A stretch of 64,000 bases of DNA, taken from positions 89,038 through 153,037 of the forward strand of contig JAFQGT010000005.1 of NCBI GenBank assembly GCA_017415425.1. The letters are read 5' to 3'. The notes under the pieces were generated by a model. It saw nothing but the letters and a program-made list of their open reading frames with translations. It was not told the origin of the DNA and did no database searches. A program made the translations under genes and the position numbers. Each line of letters opens with the position of its first letter. Positions within the stretch are counted from its first letter, which is position 1. This DNA comes from Oscillospiraceae bacterium (lineage in GTDB: Bacteria > Bacillota > Clostridia > Oscillospirales > Oscillospiraceae). Of the stretch, positions 26,595 to 34,006 are shown piece after piece.

Positions 26595-27869
26595 GTGAAG
26601 TTTGAAATGATGACCGCAGCCCAAATGCAGGAGTTGTATCAATCTTTAATCCAGCATTATAGTGACTGTAAGGCACAGAATTTGAAATTGAATATGGCGC
26701 GAGGTAAGCCTGCGGCAAGTCAGTTGGATCTGGTTAACGATATGTTGACGTGCCTCACATCTGCAGAAGAATGTATGTGCGATGGCATTGATGCAAGAAA
26801 CTATGGAGAACTTGCAGGTATGCCGGCTGCAAGAAGATATTGGGCAGATATTTTGGATTGTCTCCCCGAGCAGACTTTTGTGGGCGGTTCCTCCAGTTTG
26901 AATCTGATGTTCGATGTGATCTCCCGCGCTTATACTCACGGATTGCTGAACAGTGTTCGTCCTTGGTGCAAAGAAGAGACCGTCAAGTTTCTCTGCCCAA
27001 GCCCCGGATATGACCGCCATTTTAAGGTTACCGAGTTTTTTGGTGCGGAACTGATCACAGTACCGATGACACCGGAAGGTCCCGATATGGATGTGGTGGA
27101 GGATCTTATAAAAGATCCCACGGTGAAGGGCATCTGGTGCGTGCCCAAGTACTCCAATCCTGACGGCATTATTTATTCCGATGTGGTGGTCCGTCGTTTT
27201 GCCGAGCTGAAGCCTGCTGCACCCGATTTCGTTATTATGTGGGATAATGCCTACTGCATCCACGAATTTGAGGGGGAGTATGTGAAGCTTCCCAATATTT
27301 TAGATCTCTGCGAACAGGCCGGAAACCCCCATATGGCGATCGAGTTTGCGTCCACCTCTAAGGTTACATTCCCCGGCGCAGGTATTTCCGTTATTGCTTC
27401 GTCCAAGGAGAATATTACATATCTGACGAAACTCTTTGGCATTCAGATTATTTCCCACGATAAGATCAATCAGATGCGCCACGTGAAGTATCTGAAGAAT
27501 AAGGAACATACTCTGGAAATAATGAAAAGACACGCCAGCGAGCTTGCACCGAAGTTTCGTGTTGTATCCGAAGCGCTGGAACGGGAGATCGCACCTTATG
27601 GCTTTGCCAATTGGAATCGACCCAAGGGTGGTTATTTCGTAAGCCTGAACACGATGCCTGGAACAGCAAAGCGGGCGCTGGCATTGTGCAGTGATGCCGG
27701 TGTGACAATGACTCCCGCCGGTGCAACCTTCCCCTATGGTAAGGATCCTCAGGACAGCAATATCCGGATCGCTCCCAGTTTCCCACCTGTGGAGGAACTT
27801 GAAAAAGCAATGGATATTTTCTGTACCTGTTTGAAGCTGGCAGTACTGGAAAAATTGCTGAATGTGTGA
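26595..27869 (+). CDS. Aspartate aminotransferase-like enzyme (MocR-type aminotransferase without HTH)
   Basis: 424 residues of the fold-type I PLP aminotransferase branch (Asp_aminotransf) found in actinobacteria and Firmicutes. Seen: NLKLNMARGKPAASQLDL at the N-terminus, WCVPKYSNPDGIIYSDVVV, DNAYCIHEF and the PLP-Lys region FASTSKVTFPGAGISVIA; the C-terminal Arg lies in SNIRIAPSFP. Aspartate/2-oxoglutarate transamination is likely. GTG is preferred as start, with GAGGGGG six nt upstream; the ATG at 26577 has no ribosome site. Confidence 0.87.
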   Translation: MKFEMMTAAQMQELYQSLIQHYSDCKAQNLKLNMARGKPAASQLDLVNDMLTCLTSAEECMCDGIDARNYGELAGMPAARRYWADILDCLPEQTFVGGSSSLNLMFDVISRAYTHGLLNSVRPWCKEETVKFLCPSPGYDRHFKVTEFFGAELITVPMTPEGPDMDVVEDLIKDPTVKGIWCVPKYSNPDGIIYSDVVVRRFAELKPAAPDFVIMWDNAYCIHEFEGEYVKLPNILDLCEQAGNPHMAIEFASTSKVTFPGAGISVIASSKENITYLTKLFGIQIISHDKINQMRHVKYLKNKEHTLEIMKRHASELAPKFRVVSEALEREIAPYGFANWNRPKGGYFVSLNTMPGTAKRALALCSDAGVTMTPAGATFPYGKDPQDSNIRIAPSFPPVEELEKAMDIFCTCLKLAVLEKLLNV

Positions 27870-27875
27870 TATACT

Positions 27876-27905
27876 AAGAGGCGGACAGTGGTCCGCCTCT
27901 TCTTG
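27876..27905 (+). terminator. Terminator after the aminotransferase
   Basis: 11-bp stem AGAGGCGGAC/GTCCGCCTCT around AGTG, then TCTTG. Confidence 0.8.
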
Positions 27906-27949
27906 TCGGTAGCTGCGCCCATTCTATCACAACAGAAAGTGTGGTTCGT

Positions 27950-28366
27950 ATGATTGAAAAATTGCGTAATTTGTGCAAAAAACACATAGATATTATCAGC
28001 TATCTGTTCTTTGGCGGGTTAACTACAATGGTTAATTACCTGGTGTATTTTCCGCTTTACAATTATCTGCATCTGTCTGGTGTAGTTAGTAATGTGATCG
28101 CTTGGTGCACTGCAGTAATCTTTGCGTATTTGACCAACAAGCCTTTTGTTTTCAAAAGCTACGATTGGTCGATGAAGACGGTTTTGCCTGAGCTTGGTAA
28201 ATTTATTGGTTGCCGTGTTGGTTCCGGTGCTTTGGAGACGGGTGTTATCTGGCTGACAGTGGATTATTTGAAGTGGAACGGCAATTTAATGAAGATTTTG
28301 GTAGCTGTGCTGGTGGTGATCCTCAATTATGTGGGCAGTAAATTGCTTGTTTTTCGTAAAAAATGA
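27950..28366 (+). CDS. GtrA-family membrane protein
   Basis: 138 residues with four membrane helices: ISYLFFGGLTTMVNYLVYFP, VVSNVIAWCTAVIFAYLTNK, then PFVFKSYDW, and two C-terminal helices ending NYVGSKLLVFRKK. This is the GtrA family fold, linked to polyprenyl-phosphate sugar flipping in O-antigen or teichoic acid modification. No glycosyltransferase is adjacent. The start is uncertain: ATG at 27950 or GTG at 27941, neither with a good ribosome site. Confidence 0.85.
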   Translation: MIEKLRNLCKKHIDIISYLFFGGLTTMVNYLVYFPLYNYLHLSGVVSNVIAWCTAVIFAYLTNKPFVFKSYDWSMKTVLPELGKFIGCRVGSGALETGVIWLTVDYLKWNGNLMKILVAVLVVILNYVGSKLLVFRKK

Positions 28367-28423
28367 TACTACAACGGTCGGATAGCATATATGCTGTTGT
28401 CTGTTCAAGAAAAAGACAATGCC

Positions 28424-28452
28424 TTGACATTCTGTGCTGTTTCATATATCAT
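28424..28452 (+). promoter_or_regulatory. Promoter of kamA
   Basis: TTGACA (28424-28429), 17-nt spacer, TATCAT (28447-28452). Confidence 0.7.
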
Positions 28453-28503
28453 TTAGAAGTATGAAAGTGCAATTTTCTTGATTATCCGGAGGGAGATTTC
28501 CTT

Positions 28504-29748
28504 ATGAATACACGCAACGGTTTGTTTGCGGACGTGCCCGAGGAACTGTGGAATGACTGGACCTGGCAGGCAAAGCACCGTGTGGAAACCTTAGAAGAAC
28601 TGAAGAAGTATATTTCTCTGACAGAGAAAGAGGAGCGGGGAATCCGGAACTGTCTGGATTCTTTTCGTATGGCAATCACTCCGTATTATCTGTCACTAAT
28701 TGATCTGAATGACCCCAACGATCCTGTTCGGAAGCAGGCCATTCCTACAGAACACGAGCTGTATTTTGCTCCCGAGGAGGATGCCGACTCTCTGCATGAG
28801 GATACAGACTCTCCTGTTAAGGGTCTGACCCATCGGTATCCTGACCGCGTTCTGTTTCTGATTACAGACCGCTGTGCTGCGTACTGTCGTCATTGTACAC
28901 GCCGCCGTATGGTTGGACAGACTGATAATGCGATGCCCAGATCCCAGATCGACGCCTGCATCGATTATATTCGCCAACATACGGAGGTTCGTGATGTGCT
29001 GGTTTCCGGCGGCGATGTGTTTATGCAAAGCGATGAGCAGCTGGAGTATGTAATCTCTGCACTGCGGGACATTCCACACGTGGAAATCATTCGGCTGGGA
29101 ACTCGTACGCCTGTTGTAATGCCCCAGAGAATTACCCAGAAGCTGTGTGATATGTTGAAGAAATACCATCCTATCTGGGTGAATGTGCACTTCAATCACC
29201 CCAATGAGATCACCCCAGAATCCACGAGAGCCTGTGCTATGCTGGCAGATGCCGGCATTCCTTTGGGGAACCAAAGCGTCTTACTTGCCGGCGTGAATGA
29301 TTGCATACATGTGATGAAGAAACTGGTCAATGACCTGGTTCGCATTCGTGTGCGCCCGTATTATATTTATGCCTGTGATTTGAGCTTAGGTCTGTCCCAC
29401 TTCCGCACACCGGTCAGTAAGGGTATTGAAATCATTGAGGCTTTGCGTGGTCATACCAGCGGCTTCTGTGTACCTACCTTTGTGGTTGACGCGCCCGGCG
29501 GCGGCGGTAAGATCCCGGTAATGCCCAACTATGTGCTGAGCCAATCCCCCAGAAGAGTGGTTCTGAGAAACTTTGAAGGTGTTATCACTACCTATACAGA
29601 ACCGCCTGTGTATGAGAGCAAATGTAATTGTTCTGTCTGCCGGGGTGAGCAGCAAAATACAGTCAATGGCATTGCCGGCCTTGCACAGGGCAATGGTTTG
29701 AACTTTGAACCCACCGATCTTCCCAGAAAGAAGAGATTGCAAAACTAA
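28504..29748 (+). CDS. kamA: Lysine 2,3-aminomutase
   Basis: 414-residue radical SAM/PLP enzyme converting L-lysine to L-beta-lysine. The cluster motif C-x3-C-x2-C is in CAAYCRHCTRRR (~residue 122). The two Asp residues that hold the substrate epsilon-amino group in the Clostridium subterminale enzyme are kept, in YACDLSLGLSHFRTP and TFVVDAPGGGGKIPVMPNYV, which favours lysine over glutamate 2,3-aminomutase. C-terminal Cys cluster CNCSVC is also present. GGAGGG precedes the ATG. No beta-lysine acetyltransferase or lysine-fermentation genes (kamDE, kdd, kce) are adjacent, so its pathway is open. Confidence 0.92.
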   Translation: MNTRNGLFADVPEELWNDWTWQAKHRVETLEELKKYISLTEKEERGIRNCLDSFRMAITPYYLSLIDLNDPNDPVRKQAIPTEHELYFAPEEDADSLHEDTDSPVKGLTHRYPDRVLFLITDRCAAYCRHCTRRRMVGQTDNAMPRSQIDACIDYIRQHTEVRDVLVSGGDVFMQSDEQLEYVISALRDIPHVEIIRLGTRTPVVMPQRITQKLCDMLKKYHPIWVNVHFNHPNEITPESTRACAMLADAGIPLGNQSVLLAGVNDCIHVMKKLVNDLVRIRVRPYYIYACDLSLGLSHFRTPVSKGIEIIEALRGHTSGFCVPTFVVDAPGGGGKIPVMPNYVLSQSPRRVVLRNFEGVITTYTEPPVYESKCNCSVCRGEQQNTVNGIAGLAQGNGLNFEPTDLPRKKRLQN

Positions 29749-29751
29749 AAT

Positions 29752-29783
29752 AACGCCGCACTTCTTTGAAGTGCGGCGTTTTG
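29752..29783. terminator. Bidirectional terminator between kamA and gatD-like gene
   Basis: 13-bp stem AACGCCGCACTTC with TTT loop and T run, between convergent genes. Confidence 0.9.
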
Positions 29784-29784
29784 A

Positions 29785-30504
29785 TTATTTTTTAGGCTTA
29801 TTCTCGATGAACTGCAATGTTGCATTCAAAGAGCTTTCTGCAATGCTGTGGTCAACATTTACATCCAATTCAATGCTCTTCTTTAGAAGAATTTCACGGA
29901 TAAGGTATTCTGCAAGCCAAGGGTTTTTTACCAGCAGGGGACCCATACAGTTTGTGTAGATCAGATTCTTGTAGCGGGCACCCTCGGTACCAGTGTTATT
30001 ATTTCCGCGGCCATAAATGGTAGTACCAAAAGGCTCGCTGGCGTATACATCAGCCATCATAATCTGTGAGCCTGCCAGTTCCATTGCAGGGTCATTTATG
30101 CGAAAATGCAAATCGTCCCCCCACACATACTTTCTCTCCTTAGCGGTCATATCCAGGATTCCCAGGCCTTCCAGCACAGAGCCGTCTTCTCTTAGAATGG
30201 TTTTACCGAAGAGAAGGCCGGATGTACCCATAGCCAAGGCATAGCCACCCTGTTCCAAATAGTGAGACAAGTCAGAGTTAGTTAGCGCTGGGATCAGATG
30301 CTGGAACACAGCAATTTCACCCGGTAGAAAGATCAGAAGATCCAGCTTCTCAAAGGGAATGGGGTCATCGATATCCTCGATGCGCACCACGGTAACATCA
30401 ACGCCCATTTTCTTTCCCACTTGTACCAGCGCCTGCACACTGCCTCGTTCACCGTGGAGGTTCAGTAGATTCGGATACATCCATCCGACTGTGATCTCAG
30501 GCAT
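29785..30504 (-). CDS. GatD-like type 1 glutamine amidotransferase lacking catalytic Cys and His
   Basis: 239 residues. The overall sequence is GatD: N-terminal GWMYPNLLNLHGERGSVQAL, middle LEGLGILDMT, and YKNLIYTNCMGPLLVKNPWL near the C-terminus. GatD supplies ammonia to MurT for amidation of lipid II D-glutamate. Here the nucleophile block reads GYALAMGTSGLLFG where Staphylococcus aureus GatD has the Cys94 block TICGGYQFLG, so the Cys is Gly93; and YTNCMGPLL replaces TYLHGPIL, so the catalytic His is Met187. The Gly-rich oxyanion loop is also changed (FLPGEIAVFQ). Glutaminase activity is therefore not expected. The start is ATG with GGTGA five nt upstream; it overlaps the murT-like gene by 8 nt. 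Confidence 0.82.
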   Translation of the reverse strand: MPEITVGWMYPNLLNLHGERGSVQALVQVGKKMGVDVTVVRIEDIDDPIPFEKLDLLIFLPGEIAVFQHLIPALTNSDLSHYLEQGGYALAMGTSGLLFGKTILREDGSVLEGLGILDMTAKERKYVWGDDLHFRINDPAMELAGSQIMMADVYASEPFGTTIYGRGNNNTGTEGARYKNLIYTNCMGPLLVKNPWLAEYLIREILLKKSIELDVNVDHSIAESSLNATLQFIENKPKK

Positions 30505-31858
30505 TGCTGTCACCCCCCTGGTTCAGATAATTTTTTACAACGCGGGCGTGTTTCGGATTTGTAAGCACATAGATTATATCTGTTTCAATCGAATCCAGAG
30601 TTGCGAAAATCTGCGACATTTCGTCACTGTTGACGATCGTTACATCCTCTTCCGGTGCACCTGCAAGGATCATACGACTTGCAATATCATAGGCAACATT
30701 TTGAGAGAAGGCAACATAGCACTCCACATTGCTCTTTACAATGTTTTGAAAATCGCAGTCAAAAAAGTAGAATGTGCCGGCATAATGGGGATAGAAATCC
30801 TCCACTCGGTACAGACCAACGAAAACCGCTTTTTTGCGGGTATCTGCCGCAATAACATCCAGCTCCGATTGCAATGCTTCGGGGTTTTCTTGTTTGCCAC
30901 GGAGATAGTGGATCTCTTTTCCGCGATAATAAATAATATCTTCGTGAGATGCGGGATTCCGGAAACTGGCAAATCCGGCTTGGATCTGGGCATCAGACAG
31001 ACCGATTTCCCGGCAGATGGTGATACACATAGCAAAATTGTAAATGTAGAACGGATTGTTATAGGGCACCTGCCAGGATGTACCGCTGCAGGTGAATGTG
31101 TTGTTTTCGTAGTCTACAGAATCGATCAGAACGGTGGGCGCCTTTGCGGAAGCATAGCTGCATTTTGTGCAGCGGAAAGGTCCAATGTTCGCCAGATTGT
31201 AATTTTTGTAATTGATCGGGTGTCCACAGACAGGGCAGGGGAGTGTGACGTTATAAAAATCGTCAGATGTATAGGTCCTGCTATTTTCAGCAATACTGAA
31301 AGTCTTATAGCTGCCTGCCAGTGTACCCAATGATAGACTGCGGGGTTCTTCATTGTTCAGGTATAAGGTCATATCCTTGCCGATGGCGCTGCGGAATTTA
31401 CGGAGAATGAAATCCGGATCGCCATTTCTCTGCACCTGATCCTTCTGCAAATTGGTGATGCCCATATTGCAACCGGGAAGTTGCTTGCGGATCAGAGGAA
31501 AACTCCGTTCGTCGATCTCCAGAACCAGGAACTCCTTGGAGAATTTTCCGGTCAAGGTGGAGTTTTTGATCAATGTGGTAGCCACACCGCCCATCATATT
31601 GGCACCTTCCACATTTGAGGCGACCTTCTTGCCTGCCTGGGTCAGCGTGTGGTAGAGCAGGTTTGTTGTTGTAGACTTGCCGTTGGTTCCAGAAATAAAA
31701 AATACCTTATTATAGTCGATGTTCTGAAAACTGGAAACAAAGTTCGACATCAGCTTAACAGCTATTTTGCCGGAGTAATTACTGCCGCGCTGCTTGTCGA
31801 TCCGATTCACAGCAAATGCAATAAATTTAGAAATCCAAAGAGTGATGAAAAAACGCAT
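30497..31858 (-). CDS. Divergent MurT-like Mur ligase family protein
   Basis: 453 residues. N-terminal hydrophobic helix, P-loop FISGTNGKSTTTNLLYHTL (~residue 55), VEGANMMGG, LEIDERSFP, then the MurT-type zinc ribbon CPVCGHP...CTKC inserted in the central domain, and a C-terminal DUF1727-like domain. MurT normally amidates lipid II with GatD. Deviations: the MurT block RDQxDRxGE reads KDQVQRNGDPD, and the segment that in Staphylococcus aureus carries the catalytic-triad Asp (DGRDTSWIYD) reads HYAGTFYFFD. A ribosome site GGGAGG lies 10 nt before the ATG. Ligase function is plausible; amidation by glutamine is doubtful. Confidence 0.8.
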   Translation of the reverse strand: MRFFITLWISKFIAFAVNRIDKQRGSNYSGKIAVKLMSNFVSSFQNIDYNKVFFISGTNGKSTTTNLLYHTLTQAGKKVASNVEGANMMGGVATTLIKNSTLTGKFSKEFLVLEIDERSFPLIRKQLPGCNMGITNLQKDQVQRNGDPDFILRKFRSAIGKDMTLYLNNEEPRSLSLGTLAGSYKTFSIAENSRTYTSDDFYNVTLPCPVCGHPINYKNYNLANIGPFRCTKCSYASAKAPTVLIDSVDYENNTFTCSGTSWQVPYNNPFYIYNFAMCITICREIGLSDAQIQAGFASFRNPASHEDIIYYRGKEIHYLRGKQENPEALQSELDVIAADTRKKAVFVGLYRVEDFYPHYAGTFYFFDCDFQNIVKSNVECYVAFSQNVAYDIASRMILAGAPEEDVTIVNSDEMSQIFATLDSIETDIIYVLTNPKHARVVKNYLNQGGDSNA

Positions 31859-31956
31859 CTGCGATATTCCTCCCAACAAATTTTCAATAGTATACCACAT
31901 AATGAAAGGAATTGCTACTGAATTCTTGCTGCGATGATCCCACTGCATAAGAAAAA

Positions 31957-31988
31957 AAGAAAACCTCTAGAAAATCCAGAGGCTTTCT
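31957..31988 (-). terminator. Terminator of tRNA-Ser
   Basis: Minus-strand hairpin GCCTCTGGA-TTTTC-TAGAGG (one wobble) followed by a long T run. Confidence 0.75.
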
Positions 31989-31990
31989 TA

Positions 31991-32082
31991 TGGCGGAGAA
32001 GGAGGGATTTGAACCCTCGATACCCTTTTGGGGTATACACGATTTCCAATCGTGCGCGCTCGGCCAGCTACGCGACTTCTCC
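31991..32082 (-). tRNA. tRNA-Ser (GGA)
   Basis: 92 nt including an encoded CCA. Acceptor GGAGAAG pairs with CTTCTCC; anticodon loop ATTGGAAAT gives GGA; a long variable arm (TATACCCCAAAAGGGTATC) identifies a class II serine tRNA; T arm GAGGGTTCAAATCCCTC is intact. Confidence 0.95.
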
Positions 32083-32113
32083 ATAATGCGACTGCGCGGC
32101 AATCAGCTTGTGT

Positions 32114-32142
32114 ATAATATCGCATTTGTCTCGTTTTGTCAA
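32114..32142 (-). promoter_or_regulatory. Promoter of tRNA-Ser
   Basis: Minus strand TTGACA (32142-32137), 17-nt spacer, TATTAT (32119-32114). Confidence 0.8.
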
Positions 32143-32195
32143 CCCCAATTTATTCTTTTTTGAAAAAATGGTGATTTAGGTATACAAAAAATCTG

Positions 32196-32224
32196 TTGAC
32201 ATCTATTTGGTTTGTCAGTATAAT
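32196..32224 (+). promoter_or_regulatory. Promoter of tRNA-Thr
   Basis: Perfect TTGACA (32196-32201), 17-nt spacer, TATAAT (32219-32224), 19 nt before the tRNA. Confidence 0.9.
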
Positions 32225-32242
32225 ATCTGCGATTGTCAAAAT

Positions 32243-32318
32243 GCTAGTGTAGCACAGTCGGTAGTGCATCTCACTCGTAATGAGAAGGTCGCCTGTTCGA
32301 GTCAGGTCACTAGCTCCA
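32243..32318 (+). tRNA. tRNA-Thr (CGT)
   Basis: 76 nt with encoded CCA. Acceptor GCTAGTG/CACTAGC, D arm with AGCACAGTCGGTAGTGC, anticodon stem-loop CTCACTCGTAATGAG giving CGT, T arm CCTGTTCGAGTCAGG. Confidence 0.95.
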
Positions 32319-32353
32319 AAACAGCCATCCCTAATGGGGATGGCTGTTTTTTA
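32318..32353 (+). terminator. Terminator after tRNA-Thr
   Basis: 14-bp stem AAAACAGCCATCCC with TAAT loop, then T run. May also end the convergent pncC transcript. Confidence 0.88.
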
Positions 32354-32821
32354 TTTGGTATGCAGTTCCAAAATGAAAGAAAGGGCAGCATAAACAGCTT
32401 GATCTCGAATTTGTTGTCTGTTGCCGTGAAACAGAAATTTCCGGTGAGTGCGTATATGCTCATCTTCATAACCGATATAAACCGTGCCAACAGGATTGGA
32501 AGAGCCATCTGTGTCTGGACCTGCAAGTCCCGTTACGGATACAGCAACATCAGCTTGCAGGATCCGGCGGACTCCGGATGCAAGTTCTTCTGCAACAATA
32601 TCAGAAACAGGTCCAACAGTCTCAAGCAACTCTCCGGTTACGCCAAGAATATGCTCCTTGACCCAGTTGCTATAACAGATCACACCGCCTTTGTAAATCT
32701 GTGAGCTGCCAGCAATTGCGGTTAGGGCAGCACCGATTCTGCCACCGGTGCAGCTTTCAGCGGTTACCAGTGTTTTCCCTTTGAGCACTTTTAATACATC
32801 ACAGGAAAGGTGCGTCATCAT
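32351..32821 (-). CDS. pncC: Nicotinamide-nucleotide amidohydrolase, CinA C-terminal domain
   Basis: 156 residues equal to the CinA C-terminal (PncC) domain alone; the N-terminal MoCF domain of full CinA is absent, a normal form. Motifs: TLVTAESCTGGRIGAALT with the active-site Ser, GGVICYSNWVKEHILGV, and SVTGLAGPDTDGSSNPVGTV. Deamidates NMN to nicotinate mononucleotide. Its start overlaps the thiI stop by about 23 nt (GGTGA before ATGATG). Complements pncB in NAD recycling. Confidence 0.92.
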   Translation of the reverse strand: MMTHLSCDVLKVLKGKTLVTAESCTGGRIGAALTAIAGSSQIYKGGVICYSNWVKEHILGVTGELLETVGPVSDIVAEELASGVRRILQADVAVSVTGLAGPDTDGSSNPVGTVYIGYEDEHIRTHRKFLFHGNRQQIRDQAVYAALSFILELHTK

Positions 32822-33989
32822 ATTTCACCGCAATTCTTTCCACCGTTTCCAGAGCCTGGTGGATCAAAGCTTCTCGATCCAGCTTCTTTTCTGCATTCAT
32901 CAGTTGACCGATGGTGGGTTTGGTTTTCGGATGTTTGGGAGTAAAGACAGTGCAGCAATCCTCATAGGGCAGGACAGAAGTTTCCATAGTACCGATCTTT
33001 CGGGCGATGGTGACGATCTCTTCCTTATCCATACCGATCAGTGGCATAAAGATTGGAATATCCACCACTGCACCGGTGACGGTCATTGCTTGCATCGTTT
33101 GACTAGCCACTTGTCCCAGATTCTCACCGGTGATCAGTGCTCCGCAGCCATCTTGTAGCGCAATGCGCTGAGAGATCTCCATCATAAACCGACGCATAAT
33201 CAGTGTGAAGAATTCTTCAGGGCAGTTATCTCGAATTGCCTCCTGAATCTGCGTGAAGCCAACAATATTTACGGTCATACGGCCACAATACTTTGTGACC
33301 AGTCGGGCAAGCTCCATTACTTTGTTTTTTGCAAGCTCCGAGGTATAAGGATAGGAGAAGAAATGGATACATTCCACCTCAACTCCCCGCTTTGCTACCA
33401 TATAAGCTGCAACAGGGGAGTCGATACCACCGGAAAGAAGGCACATTGCTCGTCCACTTACACCGGTGGGCAGACCGCCGGCACCGGGAACAGCCGGCCC
33501 GTGAATATAGGCAGCCAGGTCACGAACTTCCACGTACACCGTATACGCGGGCTTATGCACGTCAACACGGCAATCGGGGTATGCTTCGGCAAGTCGACCG
33601 CCTATTTCCTGGGAAATACCGATAGAGGTCAGAGGGAATCGCTTGTCAGCTCTCTTGGACTCTACCTTGAAGGATTCAGCGCAGGATAGGTCGTCGCCAA
33701 GATATTCCACCACGGTGTCGTAGATGGTGTCAATATCCTTTTCACAAGCGCGGCAACGGCACAGGCTTACCAGACCAAAGATGCAGCGGCAGGCCTCCCA
33801 GGCACCATCCACATCAGCATCATCATCCATAGGCTCCACATAAACCGTGGACTGCATAAGATATACATCAAAATTTCCGTAAGCCTTCATACGGCGGCGG
33901 ATATTCTGACGCAGTTTATCCTCAAATTGACGCTTGTTAGCGCCTTTGAGCACAATTTCACCCAATTTTAATAAAAAAATCTCTTTCAC
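32799..33989 (-). CDS. thiI: tRNA 4-thiouridine synthetase
   Basis: 396 residues. N-terminal ferredoxin-like and THUMP domains (LLKLGEIVLKGANKRQFEDK; ACEKDIDTIYDTVVEYLG) precede the PP-loop ATPase with CLLSGGIDSPVAAYMVAKRG (~residue 183) and ITGENLGQVASQT; EDCCTVFTPKHPKTKP follows. It introduces s4U8 into tRNA and may feed thiamine synthesis. No rhodanese domain, as in other Firmicutes. Start is GTG with GAGGA six nt upstream. The usual partner cysteine desulfurase is not adjacent. Confidence 0.94.
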   Translation of the reverse strand: MKEIFLLKLGEIVLKGANKRQFEDKLRQNIRRRMKAYGNFDVYLMQSTVYVEPMDDDADVDGAWEACRCIFGLVSLCRCRACEKDIDTIYDTVVEYLGDDLSCAESFKVESKRADKRFPLTSIGISQEIGGRLAEAYPDCRVDVHKPAYTVYVEVRDLAAYIHGPAVPGAGGLPTGVSGRAMCLLSGGIDSPVAAYMVAKRGVEVECIHFFSYPYTSELAKNKVMELARLVTKYCGRMTVNIVGFTQIQEAIRDNCPEEFFTLIMRRFMMEISQRIALQDGCGALITGENLGQVASQTMQAMTVTGAVVDIPIFMPLIGMDKEEIVTIARKIGTMETSVLPYEDCCTVFTPKHPKTKPTIGQLMNAEKKLDREALIHQALETVERIAVKYDDAPFL

Positions 33990-34006
33990 AACGATTCCTC
34001 GCTTTA

